From Desulfobacteraceae bacterium (lineage in GTDB: Bacteria; Desulfobacterota; Desulfobacteria; Desulfobacterales; JACKCP01), in contig JACKCP010000009.1 of assembly GCA_020633955.1 (NCBI GenBank), positions 60,865 to 124,864 on the forward strand: a DNA stretch of 64,000 bases. The letters run 5' to 3'. Within the stretch, counting starts at the first letter, position 1. The number at the start of each line of letters is the position of its first letter. The notes beneath the pieces are model-generated. The model was not told the DNA's origin and ran no database searches. It was given only the letters and a program-made list of their open reading frames with translations. A program made the translations under genes and the position numbers. Below, piece by piece: positions 16,625 to 25,517 of this stretch.

Positions 16625-17156
16625 TTAAAACCTCTTTAATTTTAAATTTTTTATCCGAAATTTTTCCAAGATCAACAATTTTAAAAACTGCCTTTTCATC
16701 ATCAAGCTCAATCAGCCCGGCACTTCTATTTAAGTCACCTGTTCTATTATAAGAAAAAGAGCCGGGATTTAAAAAAACATATTTTCCGACTTTATTTATT
16801 AAAGGTTTATGGGTATGTCCATATAAAAAGAGATTGTAATCTGAAAATTCTTTTATCAGCGAATCAAAAATATTTTTATTATTATATCCTTCGCTGTGTA
16901 AAATCAGTATTTTAATTCCTGAAACCTCTTTTGTTTCCATAAAAGGCAAATTTTTTCTTACGTCATATCCGTCCATATTACCTGAAACAGCAAAAACTTC
17001 CTTATCTGGAAATGCATCAAGCACTGCAAGATTTGTAAGATCGCCGCAATGAATTACAGTTGAAGCATCCTTAAAAACAGTATCATTCAAAAAAAAAAGA
17101 TCTTCATCTGCCCGAGCCATATGGGTATCAGAGACAATTCCCAGTATCTCTTTCAT
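16593..17156 (-). CDS. YfcE/MJ0936-type metallophosphoesterase
   Basis: A 187-residue cytoplasmic phosphoesterase of the calcineurin-like fold. The metal-binding motifs are in order: GIVSDTHMA, VIHCGDLTN, AVSGNMDG (in place of GNCD), ILHSEG and LFLYGHTHKP, then FLNPGS. Relatives such as YfcE hydrolyse phosphodiesters in vitro and have no settled physiological role. It starts in a 4-base overlap with the PilZ gene (ATGA at 17153-17156), so the pair is translationally coupled. Confidence 0.9.
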   Translation of the reverse strand: MKEILGIVSDTHMARADEDLFFLNDTVFKDASTVIHCGDLTNLAVLDAFPDKEVFAVSGNMDGYDVRKNLPFMETKEVSGIKILILHSEGYNNKNIFDSLIKEFSDYNLFLYGHTHKPLINKVGKYVFLNPGSFSYNRTGDLNRSAGLIELDDEKAVFKIVDLGKISDKKFKIKEVLNVRRSKGNFF

Positions 17157-17509
17157 TTTTTATCATTCATGCTTTCAAATAAAAGAATATACTGCTTTAT
17201 TCTGTCCAGCTGCAATGGATTTTCTATTATAAATGAAAGCCCTGTATGAAAAATCCCGTTTTCCAATTCAGACAAGTGGGCTGTTTTTGCCTGGATATCA
17301 ACTGTTTCATCCCTTAGTCCAAGAGTTAAAACTATTGTCCCCTCATCTGCAATCTTTTCATAGGTTTCAAGTAAAATACCGCCTTCACTTATATTCAGTG
17401 TTTTTCCCATCCCTTGCTGCCTGAGCTTATCTAGGTCATTAAAAACAGCAAAATAAACAAGATTAACTGATTCAGGTCTTTTTGGATATTCTCTTCTCTC
17501 ATTATTCAT
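17153..17509 (-). CDS. Single-domain PilZ protein
   Basis: A 118-residue PilZ-fold protein, a likely c-di-GMP receptor or a degenerate relative of one. The N-terminal basic box is RREYPKR and the second motif is NISEGGILL (N-x-S-x-x-G). The first box has Lys where the canonical R-x3-R has its second Arg, so ligand binding is uncertain. It lies between a DUF4388-cNMP protein and a phosphoesterase in the operon that carries the second MglA GTPase, which suggests a link to surface behaviour. Confidence 0.85.
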   Translation of the reverse strand: MNNERREYPKRPESVNLVYFAVFNDLDKLRQQGMGKTLNISEGGILLETYEKIADEGTIVLTLGLRDETVDIQAKTAHLSELENGIFHTGLSFIIENPLQLDRIKQYILLFESMNDKK

Positions 17510-17530
17510 AAATCACTACCTTAGTTTACC

Positions 17531-18667
17531 TTATTGCATAAGTTTCAACATTTTTACAGCAAGACTTGAGGCTGTGTGGGAGAGACTCAAACCTGCAAAC
17601 TCAACCATTTTCTTTATATTTTCAGACATTAATCCAAATTCGCTTAAAAGCATTTTTTTATCAAAAACCTTAATTTTAAAATCGCCGTCACCTGCAAGAT
17701 AAAAGCTATAGCTTCGCTTTGATTCTGTAAATGGAAGCTCTCCAACCAGATCTCCCTGTTTTATTTTACCTAAATTCAAGAACATGCCATTGCATTCAAT
17801 ATATAATTGGGCCCCGCCGGATATAACCATACCAAGATTTGTGTCCCTGAATTTTTCAGGAGTTAAATTTTCTATCTGCCCTGCTTCTGAAACTTCCCTG
17901 ATTCCGTTTCCATAAATTCTGACGTAGGCATCAGTTATTTTTTTCAGCCTGTCATCAATACATATGAAATAGGTTCTCAAAAGGTCAGAATATGAAGAAT
18001 ACTCCTTTGAAAGAGACTGTGCATCCAGAACTCCAAGCTGAACAGGAGAAAGAGCTCTTACAGTTGCACTTCTAGGCCTGTCTCCCCTTGCAAATGCAGC
18101 AAGACTGCCAATAAAGCCTCCTCGTCCCAGCTGAATAACAGGTATGTTTTTGCCGCAGAATTTTTTTTCAATCTGAATAAGACCGTCCAAAACAACCCAG
18201 ATCCAGGAGCCGTATCTTCCTTCCCTGACAATTATCTCATCCTTTTCAAAAAACTCTTCGTCTACTATTTCGGCATAATCTATAAACCGTCCTCTTAAAA
18301 GAGGAACATGGCCAACCAAATTTTTGCCTTCGCCATGATCCAGCTTTCCTTCATCAAGAAGCCTTAAACCTTCCAGAATCAGTCCGGTGAGATTGCTTTC
18401 CATTGTCTTTTCGTATTCATGAAAATCTTCTGAAAATCTGAAGTGTCCTTTTTCCCATGAAAAAGTTTTGAAAAAAGCTTCTTCTCCCTTAAGCTCACCT
18501 GTTTCTGCATGAACAACATCACCATGCTCAAAAAAGATTTTTACTCTGGAGTCTTCTTCATTAAAGATTTCAAGTATTCCAGTAGAACCAGTAGAGCCAA
18601 GCAGCTGCAATATATCTGCAAATGAAATAAATGACAGATTCCCGGATAATAAATTATTTCCGCTCAT
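17531..18667 (-). CDS. DUF4388 + cyclic-nucleotide-binding domain protein
   Basis: A 378-residue protein. The start is the ATG at 18667, one base after the MglA gene stop; an upstream in-frame start at 18718 would overlap that gene by 50 bases. Residues about 1-100 are a DUF4388/PATAN domain (SFADILQLLGSTGSTGILEI, FFEHGDVVHAETGELKG, FFKTFSWEKGHFRF). Residues about 125-245 are a cNMP-binding domain (FEKDEIIVREGRYGSWIWVV, GGFIGSLAAFARGDRPRSATVRA). A second, weaker cNMP-like beta roll follows (GMVISGGAQLYIECNG, QGDLVGELPF). No DNA-binding domain is present. It probably joins nucleotide sensing to the neighbouring GTPase. Confidence 0.88.
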   Translation of the reverse strand: MSGNNLLSGNLSFISFADILQLLGSTGSTGILEIFNEEDSRVKIFFEHGDVVHAETGELKGEEAFFKTFSWEKGHFRFSEDFHEYEKTMESNLTGLILEGLRLLDEGKLDHGEGKNLVGHVPLLRGRFIDYAEIVDEEFFEKDEIIVREGRYGSWIWVVLDGLIQIEKKFCGKNIPVIQLGRGGFIGSLAAFARGDRPRSATVRALSPVQLGVLDAQSLSKEYSSYSDLLRTYFICIDDRLKKITDAYVRIYGNGIREVSEAGQIENLTPEKFRDTNLGMVISGGAQLYIECNGMFLNLGKIKQGDLVGELPFTESKRSYSFYLAGDGDFKIKVFDKKMLLSEFGLMSENIKKMVEFAGLSLSHTASSLAVKMLKLMQ

Positions 18668-18668
18668 A

Positions 18669-19283
18669 TTATCCTGCCCAGTTAAGCTCTTTTTGCAAAT
18701 GCTGAAGTGTAAGTTCAAGGCATTTTTTCAGTGCCTGTCCAACTCCATCACCTTTTATTGCACTTGCAGGAAAGGAAGGAACCTTTAGCTGCTTGTTGAG
18801 ATCTTTTTCCAGGGTATCCACTTCAAGAACAGGAAATCCTTCCTTGATCAAATCCCTTTTATTATACTGAAGAACAAGAGGAACCCTGAAAATACTTTTT
18901 CCGTAATCCTTTAAATTATCATGAAGATCCTGAAGAGATAATATGTTATTTTTCCTCTGAACCTTGAGAGAATCAGCAACGAAAACTATGCCGTCAGCAC
19001 CTTTTAAAACAAGCTTTCTGGTTGACGCATACTGTGGCTGACCAGGAACGGTAAAAAGCTGTACCTTTACGTCACAGCCCTTGATTTTACCAAGTCCAAT
19101 GGGTAAAAAATCAAAAAATAAAGTTCTGTCACCCTGGGTATCTATGGAAACAAGGTCTCCTGTGATATTTTTCCTGAATGTCTTGTGAATGTACTCAAGA
19201 TTGGTTGTTTTTCCACCCCTTCCCGGTCCGTAAAAAACAATTTTACATTCAATTTCCCGGGTCTGAATATTAAATACAGCCAT
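18669..19283 (-). CDS. MglA-like small Ras-family GTPase (locus 2)
   Basis: A 204-residue paralogue of the GTPase at 5045-5653. The ATG at 19283 is chosen over a TTG two codons upstream because AGGA is then properly spaced and the N-termini of both copies align (MAVFNIQTRE against MALINPKKKE). Motifs are P-loop GPGRGGKTT, DRTLFFDFLP, switch TVPGQ and NKRD. Here no roadblock gene is adjacent; instead it is flanked by a TPR-like gene and a DUF4388-cNMP gene. It may have a different activator, or share the MglB-like protein of locus 1. Confidence 0.92.
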   Translation of the reverse strand: MAVFNIQTREIECKIVFYGPGRGGKTTNLEYIHKTFRKNITGDLVSIDTQGDRTLFFDFLPIGLGKIKGCDVKVQLFTVPGQPQYASTRKLVLKGADGIVFVADSLKVQRKNNILSLQDLHDNLKDYGKSIFRVPLVLQYNKRDLIKEGFPVLEVDTLEKDLNKQLKVPSFPASAIKGDGVGQALKKCLELTLQHLQKELNWAG

Positions 19284-19297
19284 AAACAATATTTCCT

Positions 19298-20209
19298 TTA
19301 AGTGGGATTTTTAATTTCTATGTCCAGACACCAGTCGCCTTTTTTAGGCCCGCTGCTTATCTGATGCTTTGACAATACAATTCCTGTACTCTTAAATACA
19401 GCAATTGGTGAATAGAAGCACATATCACTTAATTTTACTCCTACATCAAGATTATCTATAATTCTTTTTTCCTTGCTTGAAATTATAAGACTCAAATGAT
19501 TGCCAGTCTGAAAGCTTACATCAAGTTCAACAGGCTCAGCATCAACACCTCCGCTTCCTGTAAGCTTTATGCCCACTGAATCAATTTCCATTATTTCAGG
19601 ACTGAAAGACTCTGTATCCTTTGGTTCATTTATGAAATCAGATTCCACAGGATCTTCCTCAACTTCTGCAGAAAGTACAGAGGCTTTGGAAGATTCCACC
19701 AGCTGCCTTGCTTCCTTTTCAGAGAAAATATTTTCATCCTTCCAATTGCTGACCATTGAAATTATTTTATCAACCTGATCCATTGCCTCAAAACATTTTA
19801 TTATATTTCTAGCAGCCTCAGTTTTTAGCTTGTCATTTTTCAAAAAAGGGGTCATTTCCTTGACAGAGTCACTGAACTGACCAAATTTTGCAAGGGTTAG
19901 AGCTTCCTCAAATTTTTTGTATTCAGGATCATCCTTAACATCGGCAAAAAGTTTTTTTATTATCTCTTTTTTCTCTGATGAAACCTGGGTATAAACTCCT
20001 TCACTGTCGTAATAATCAAGCTTCTTATTGATAGCTCCAATTTTTTCCCTGATTTTACTTTGAAGGTCTTCCCTGTTCTTGATCCCTTTATATGCAGAGA
20101 TAAGCTTCAAGAGAGTCCTGTATTTGCCAAGTGCCTCTTCATACATTCCCTGAGAATAATAAAGGGATGCTTCTTTATTAATTGAATAGATTTTTTCTTT
20201 CAGCTCCAT
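19298..20209 (-). CDS. TPR-like protein of second MglA operon
   Basis: A 303-residue soluble protein. The start is set at the ATG at 20209 (MELKEKIYSINKEA). A further 28 codons upstream are open but encode a hydrophobic, basic stretch and have no site. The N-terminal half is paired helices with TPR character (ASLYYSQGMYEEALGKYRTLL, and KKFEEALTLAKFGQFSDSV). An acidic linker (about 185-220) leads to a beta-rich C-terminal domain (VELDVSFQTGNHLSLIIS to DWCLDIEIKNP) that I could not name; a degenerate PilZ-like barrel is possible. It is the first gene of the seven-gene operon running to 14764. Confidence 0.75.
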   Translation of the reverse strand: MELKEKIYSINKEASLYYSQGMYEEALGKYRTLLKLISAYKGIKNREDLQSKIREKIGAINKKLDYYDSEGVYTQVSSEKKEIIKKLFADVKDDPEYKKFEEALTLAKFGQFSDSVKEMTPFLKNDKLKTEAARNIIKCFEAMDQVDKIISMVSNWKDENIFSEKEARQLVESSKASVLSAEVEEDPVESDFINEPKDTESFSPEIMEIDSVGIKLTGSGGVDAEPVELDVSFQTGNHLSLIISSKEKRIIDNLDVGVKLSDMCFYSPIAVFKSTGIVLSKHQISSGPKKGDWCLDIEIKNPT

Positions 20210-20365
20210 AATTAAAAAATTCCCAAAGTTTTTTAAAAAATTATATAATGAGTAATATATTTTCAATCTTAAAACAATAGCAAACCTTGCCAATTCATTC
20301 CATTTTATATAAAGAGGAGCTTAATTTAAAAATTTAATTTCAATTTTAATCAAAAGAGGAAAATA

Positions 20366-21292
20366 ATGAATACAAAAGTTACTGTGATCGGAGCAGGTAA
20401 TGTTGGTGCAACAGCAGCTCAAAGACTTGCAGAAAAACAGTTATGCGATGTTGTTTTAGTTGATGTAAACGAAGACATGCCAAAAGGAAAGGCTCTTGAC
20501 CTCAGCCAGGCAGCACCAGTTGAATGTCATGACTCAAAACTAATTGGTACTTCTGATTACTCATACACAAAAGACTCGGACGTAATTATTATTACAGCAG
20601 GTATTCCAAGAAAACCCGGGATGAGCCGTGATGAACTGATTGAAACAAATTCAAATATAATGAAAGATGTTACGGCAAAAGCATGTGAGCAGTCTCCTGA
20701 TGCAACCCTTATCATTGTAAGCAACCCCCTTGACGCAATGTGCCAGATAGCACTTAAAACAAGCGGATTTAAAAAAAATAAAGTCATTGGAATGGCAGGA
20801 GTCCTTGACTCTGCAAGATTCAAAACATTTATTTCAAGAGAACTTGATGTTTCTGTGGAAAACATTGAAGCCTTTGTTCTTGGAGGCCATGGCGACACAA
20901 TGGTTCCACTGCCAAGATTTACAACAGTTGCAGGCATTCCAGTAACAGAACTTATTGATCCAAAAAGGCTTGATGAAATTGTTGACAGAACAAGAACAGG
21001 AGGTGCTGAAATTGTCAGCCTGCTTAAAACAGGAAGTGCTTATTACGCACCAGCCTCTTCAGCTGTTGAAATGACAAAGGCAATTTTATTTGACAAGAAA
21101 AAAATCATGCCATGTGCAGCCTATCTTGAAGGAGAATATGGAATTAACGGGATTTTCATGGGTGTGCCGGTTAAACTTGGCAAAAACGGAATAGAACAGA
21201 TAATTGAAATAAAACTGAAAGACGATGAAAAAGAGGCTCTTGATAAGTCTGCCAGAGCCGTTGAAGATCTTGTTAAAGGACTTAACATATAA
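20366..21292 (+). CDS. mdh: Malate dehydrogenase, LDH-like type
   Basis: A 308-residue NAD-dependent malate dehydrogenase (malate to oxaloacetate). It has the Rossmann GAGNVGATAA near residue 10, an acidic Asp after the second strand (VLVDVNED) indicating NAD rather than NADP, the mobile loop GIPRKPGMSRDEL whose Arg selects malate over lactate, IVSNPLDAM, MAGVLDSARF and the catalytic His in LGGHGDTMVP. GAGG lies about 8 bases before the ATG. It stands alone, divergent from the MglA2 operon. Confidence 0.96.
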   Translation: MNTKVTVIGAGNVGATAAQRLAEKQLCDVVLVDVNEDMPKGKALDLSQAAPVECHDSKLIGTSDYSYTKDSDVIIITAGIPRKPGMSRDELIETNSNIMKDVTAKACEQSPDATLIIVSNPLDAMCQIALKTSGFKKNKVIGMAGVLDSARFKTFISRELDVSVENIEAFVLGGHGDTMVPLPRFTTVAGIPVTELIDPKRLDEIVDRTRTGGAEIVSLLKTGSAYYAPASSAVEMTKAILFDKKKIMPCAAYLEGEYGINGIFMGVPVKLGKNGIEQIIEIKLKDDEKEALDKSARAVEDLVKGLNI

Positions 21293-21826
21293 CACCTGAA
21301 ATAATTGGAGTTTATAAGTTAAGCCTTTGACAGGTTCAGATTCTGTAAAATTCAATAAGTTTTCAGATTGACTTGTATCTTGTGAAAAGGGCTTCATCTC
21401 AAAAAAGCATCTTTAAGAAAAAGCCCTTTTCAAAGATTGAACTGTAGTATTGACCAGAAAAAACAAACTTTTTTCATTTCAAAAGAAAAAATTAAAAGCA
21501 TGTCAATAATTTATAAACATATATTGACTGTTAAACTGAAATATTTAATAAAGCAGTTTCGGTTTATCATTGCTGATTAACAGAAAATGAAAAAAAATTT
21601 TCCGCTCTGAAGAAGATGAAGAATCTGAACTTTAGAATAGACAAAAAAGGCCGTTTTCGTCCAGCAACTATTTATGATTTTCAGAATTACTTTTAGTAAC
21701 TTTTCAGTTTAAATCGGAGCTTATGCAGAATAGTTACAAATTTTATTCTATTGTTTCTTGTATTTTTACAAAGAAATAATTAATATGTAAAAGAATGAAC
21801 TAAAAATATTAATTTTAAGAAAAGCC
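21293..21826. other. Intergenic region after mdh
   Basis: These 534 bases contain one inverted repeat (GAAAAGGGCTT at 21384-21394, AAGCCCTTTTC at 21421-21431, with a 26-base loop) that may terminate mdh transcription. The rest is AT-rich and full of stops. A stretch around 21600-21680 looks slightly more gene-like, but no family could be read in any frame. Confidence 0.5.
21384..21431 (+). terminator. Possible mdh terminator, long loop
   Basis: The inverted repeat GAAAAGGGCTT / AAGCCCTTTTC has 11-base arms and a 26-base loop, about 90 bases after the mdh stop. The T-run belongs to the stem and no separate U-tract follows, so termination may be weak or the structure may be a processing signal. 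Confidence 0.4.
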
Positions 21827-22603
21827 ATGAAGCATTTAACATTTTTAATATCACTTTTAATTACTGTTTCATTTATTAAGTTGTCATATGCAGAAAATTT
21901 CAACTTTAATAACCATAATTTCTATGCCGAAAATTCCTTGCCTAAGGAAGATTATATTTTTTCAAAAACATTTGAAACTGATAATTTTTCTCCTGAGTTC
22001 CACCCGCCTTCAGAACCTTCAAAAATTGAAGAACTGTACAGAATAAACCCTTATGGAAGTTACGACACTAAAATAAAATATAAGCTTGATTTCAATATTT
22101 ATGATAAAAAACTTGAAATCATTCCAAAGCTGAGAATTAAAAGAACCCTTGAAGAAAAAATTACAAGGGACAAGGATGACAGCGTTAACGAGCTTACCAG
22201 CAAGACAAATAATATTTATGAAGAGTCATCTCCCTCAGGTGCACAGGTTTCATCTTCACTGACAAATTCAATTTATGTTGGAATGGATCTTTCATATGCA
22301 ATAAACAAGAATATTTATATTGATTCAAACCTATCGTTTTATCAGACAGATATGGAGCTATCTGACAAGGACCCAAAGTCCAGGGTAAAGGAAAACACCT
22401 ACAAATATGAGGGAAATGCAATGACCCTTTCTATTGGTGTAAGGAAGAAGCTGACAAGTTCTTTCAGTGCCGGTCTTATTTACAGCTGGGAAAAATGGCT
22501 CAATGAAACAGAAGACTTTAAAATTTCTGATCCGGATAATGAAAGCAAAGCCTCCGAAGATGCACAGGAGGCCTTGAATCTGATTTTAAGATATGATTTT
22601 TAA
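21827..22603 (+). CDS. Putative outer-membrane beta-barrel protein
   Basis: A 258-residue protein of no named family. A signal peptide (about 1-22, ending SYA before ENFNF) is followed by a low-complexity Asn/Pro/Glu region to about 75, then alternating strands (YKLDFNIYDKKLEIIPKLRI, IYVGMDLSYAINKNIYIDS, MTLSIGVRKKLTSSFSAGLIY) and a terminal LNLILRYDF. The final Phe and the strand pattern suggest a small 8-strand barrel. It converges on, and overlaps by 18 bases, the methyltransferase-like gene on the other strand. Confidence 0.65.
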   Translation: MKHLTFLISLLITVSFIKLSYAENFNFNNHNFYAENSLPKEDYIFSKTFETDNFSPEFHPPSEPSKIEELYRINPYGSYDTKIKYKLDFNIYDKKLEIIPKLRIKRTLEEKITRDKDDSVNELTSKTNNIYEESSPSGAQVSSSLTNSIYVGMDLSYAINKNIYIDSNLSFYQTDMELSDKDPKSRVKENTYKYEGNAMTLSIGVRKKLTSSFSAGLIYSWEKWLNETEDFKISDPDNESKASEDAQEALNLILRYDF

Positions 22604-23254
22604 ATAATCTTTTCTGATTTCTTCACTTATAAGACCATTTGTTTTTTTTAGAATCCCAAGGGTCTTTACTCTTTCTACGAACTCAAAGTGTCCTGAGGAA
22701 ACCGCCTTTTCAAATACAAACCTTGGGGCCTGTCCTCCTTCAGCCGGGGAGTTAAAAATGTCATGAACAAAAAGATAACCTCCCCAGGCAATTTTAGGTG
22801 ACCATACAAGATAATCTCCAAATTCAGTTTCAAGAGAGTGACCTCCATCAATAAACAAAAATGACAAAGGAGTTGTCCAGTACCTCCCTATGACATGGGA
22901 ACTGCCTACAATTGGTGTAACGGTGTTCTCAAGTTCTGAATCGTTAAGAGCTTTTCGGAAAAAAGGCAGGGTGTCAATTTTTTGTGCTTCATAATCATAA
23001 AGCTCCTCATCAAAATACTCTTCTCCCTTTTGCTGCTCTTCAGACCCTCTGTGATGATCTATGGAAAACATTATATTATTTTCCTTTTTACAACCAGCAC
23101 CAAGATAAAGAGATGATTTACCGCAGTAACTTCCTATTTCAAGTCCCGGCAGCCCAAGCTCTGAAGATGCAAGAGCAGCATACCTGTAAAGAAGCTCACC
23201 TTCCTTTTCATCAAGAAAACCTTTTGTTTTTGAAATTATCTCAAGATTATACAT
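22586..23254 (-). CDS. Class I SAM-dependent methyltransferase (Methyltransf_24-like)
   Basis: A 222-residue protein with a Rossmann-type methyltransferase core: motif I in GLEIGSYCGKSSLYL, an acidic second strand in MFSIDHHRG, and LSFLFIDGGHSLETEFGDYLVW then GGYLFVHDIF, which is typical of the Methyltransf_24 and cephalosporin-hydroxylase-like group. Substrate unknown. It is a lone gene between ftsK (23357) and the barrel protein. Confidence 0.8.
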   Translation of the reverse strand: MYNLEIISKTKGFLDEKEGELLYRYAALASSELGLPGLEIGSYCGKSSLYLGAGCKKENNIMFSIDHHRGSEEQQKGEEYFDEELYDYEAQKIDTLPFFRKALNDSELENTVTPIVGSSHVIGRYWTTPLSFLFIDGGHSLETEFGDYLVWSPKIAWGGYLFVHDIFNSPAEGGQAPRFVFEKAVSSGHFEFVERVKTLGILKKTNGLISEEIRKDYLKIIS

Positions 23255-23356
23255 TAAATAACTTTCCTTATTATGTTAAAAAACAGCCAAAGTTTTATTC
23301 AAACCCAGTATGTCTGAACTGAAATTTTCAATTTTTTTCATAATTGCAGTCCTGAA

Positions 23357-25507
23357 TCAGTTAATAACCTCTCTTGGCTTGGAACCGTCTCCAGGAGAAA
23401 CAATTCCATCCTTTTCCATCTGCTCAATCATTCTTGCCGCCCGGTTAAATCCAATTCTCAAATGCCTCTGAACCATTGAAATGGAAACCTTTTTCTTTTC
23501 TCTCACAAGATTTACTGCCTCAATATATTTTTTATCATCCCCTTCATCCGATTCTTCATTTGACTGATCACCAAACACATCTTCAAATGATTGAAGGTCA
23601 TTGTTAACAAGTTCATCCAGATATTCAGGCTCTGCTGAATCCGAAATAAATTTAATTACCTTTTCCAGCTCATCCTCAGAAATAAAAGCTCCATGGATTC
23701 TTGTAATCCCTGCAACACCAGGGGGCAGAAAAAGCATATCACCTTTACCTAAAAGTTTTTCAGCACCGTTTGAATCAAGAATTGTTCGTGAATCAATTTT
23801 TGAAGAGACTTTAAATGCAATTCTTGTTGGAAAATTTGCCTTGATAATTCCTGTAAGAACATCAACAGAAGGCCTCTGGGTCGCAATAATAATGTGTATT
23901 CCGGAAGCTCTTGCCATTTGTGCAAGTCTTATAAGAGCCGTTTCAATCTCTTTTGAAGACACCATCATAAGATCTGCAAGCTCATCAATTATTATTACAA
24001 TAAATGGAAGCTTTTCATAAATATCCTCAGATTCGTCTTCAGAATCCTTATTTTCTGCTGCATCTATTTTTTTCTGAATTTTTGAATTATACTGCTCGAT
24101 ATTTCTGGCTTTTTCCTGCGCAAGCAGTTCATATCTTCTCTCCATTTCCCTTACTGCCCAGAAAAGAACATTTTTTGCTTTTTTCATATCAGTCACAACA
24201 GGAGCAAGAAGATGAGGAATCCCTTCATAAACAGAAAGTTCAATTCTTTTAGGATCTATCATAAGCATTTTTACATCCTGAGGTGAGGCCTTAAACAAAA
24301 AACTTGTAATCATCATGTTAAGACATACGCTTTTACCGGCACCTGTGGCTCCTGCAATAAGAAGATGCGGCATTTTTTCAAGACTTACAACCACCGGAGT
24401 TCCCTCAATATCCTTGCCAAGACCTATACTCAGTGGAGAACTGCTTTTTACAAACTCATCTGTCTCAAGTATCTCTCTTGAGTAAACAGAAGACCTGTTT
24501 TTATTTGGAACTTCAATGCCTATTACTGATTTTCCAGGAACAGGAGCAACAATTCTTATACTCATTGCTTTCAAAACAAGAGCAAGATCATCGGAAAGAT
24601 TAGCAACTCTGCTGATTTTAACCCCTGGTGCCGGTTTGAATTCAAATGTTGTAACAACCGGCCCCCTTAAAACCGAAACAACCTCACCGTTGATGCCAAA
24701 ATCCAGAAGTTTGTTCACAAGTATTTCAGATTTTTTCTCAACTTCAGAAGCAGATTCAGTGTTGTCTGATGATATGGGTTTTTCCAGAAATGAATATGGA
24801 ATCAGCACGCCGTTATCAGGCTTTACAGGTGAAATATCATTTTTCTTTTTTTCTTTTGAAATTTTTAAAACCGGTTTTTTTTCTGGTACGACTGTGATTT
24901 TAGCTTGAACAGGCTCAGGCTTTACCTTTTTGGTGAATTTTACTTTTTTTCTTAAAAAGATAAAAAAAGAAGACATATTTTTTTTTATAAAAAAAATCAC
25001 CCTGCCGAAAAAAACAGGTATTGTAAGAAAAAACTTAGCACTGAGCCCTGTTGCGGCAATAAATCCAGACAAAACCAGAAAAACAAGAAAAATCGCTGCT
25101 CCCAATGAATTGAGATATCTGCTCAAAAACTCCTTTAAAATCCCGGATACAACAGGATATTCTGGAATGCCGAAAAAAGAATTCAGCGGCATAAACAGTG
25201 ACCCTGAAGACACAATAAGAACAAAAGCTCCAAAAAGGCTTAAGGGGTTGTTTAGAAATTTCAAGTCTGGCTTAAACAAGGAAACTGATTTTACAAGCAA
25301 AAATACTGGAAAAAATATTGCTCCAAGACCGAAAAAATCAAATAAAGAACCGCAGAAAAAAGCTCCTGCTATTCCCACATAATTTCTCACCTCGTCAGTG
25401 TAAACAGAATTATTGAATGAAGGATCAATTGGAGAATAGGTTAAAAAGCCTAGAAAGGTAAACACAGATAAAAAAAACAAAAAAAGACCTGCGATTTCCC
25501 TTTTCAT
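23357..25507 (-). CDS. ftsK: DNA translocase FtsK/SpoIIIE
   Basis: A 716-residue DNA pump that clears chromosome termini from the closing septum. Four hydrophobic helices occupy about residues 5-175. A Lys/Pro-rich linker leads to the alpha/beta motor domain, with Walker A GATGAGKS at about 385-392, MLMIDPKRIELSVYEGIPHLL, the Walker B FIVIIIDELADLMM and QMARASGIHIIIATQRPSVDV. The C-terminal gamma winged helix (VSISMVQRHLRIGFNRAARMIEQME) reads oriented DNA repeats. The linker is short compared with E. coli FtsK, as in most bacteria. Confidence 0.96.
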   Translation of the reverse strand: MKREIAGLFLFFLSVFTFLGFLTYSPIDPSFNNSVYTDEVRNYVGIAGAFFCGSLFDFFGLGAIFFPVFLLVKSVSLFKPDLKFLNNPLSLFGAFVLIVSSGSLFMPLNSFFGIPEYPVVSGILKEFLSRYLNSLGAAIFLVFLVLSGFIAATGLSAKFFLTIPVFFGRVIFFIKKNMSSFFIFLRKKVKFTKKVKPEPVQAKITVVPEKKPVLKISKEKKKNDISPVKPDNGVLIPYSFLEKPISSDNTESASEVEKKSEILVNKLLDFGINGEVVSVLRGPVVTTFEFKPAPGVKISRVANLSDDLALVLKAMSIRIVAPVPGKSVIGIEVPNKNRSSVYSREILETDEFVKSSSPLSIGLGKDIEGTPVVVSLEKMPHLLIAGATGAGKSVCLNMMITSFLFKASPQDVKMLMIDPKRIELSVYEGIPHLLAPVVTDMKKAKNVLFWAVREMERRYELLAQEKARNIEQYNSKIQKKIDAAENKDSEDESEDIYEKLPFIVIIIDELADLMMVSSKEIETALIRLAQMARASGIHIIIATQRPSVDVLTGIIKANFPTRIAFKVSSKIDSRTILDSNGAEKLLGKGDMLFLPPGVAGITRIHGAFISEDELEKVIKFISDSAEPEYLDELVNNDLQSFEDVFGDQSNEESDEGDDKKYIEAVNLVREKKKVSISMVQRHLRIGFNRAARMIEQMEKDGIVSPGDGSKPREVIN

Positions 25508-25517
25508 AAAGAATTTA

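Noticed and set aside
21590..21700. Gene-like stretch between mdh and the barrel protein
   Set aside because: Stops in all frames and no readable family; treated as intergenic.
24930..25382. A 150-codon plus-strand frame within ftsK
   Set aside because: It is the antisense shadow of the FtsK membrane region and linker.
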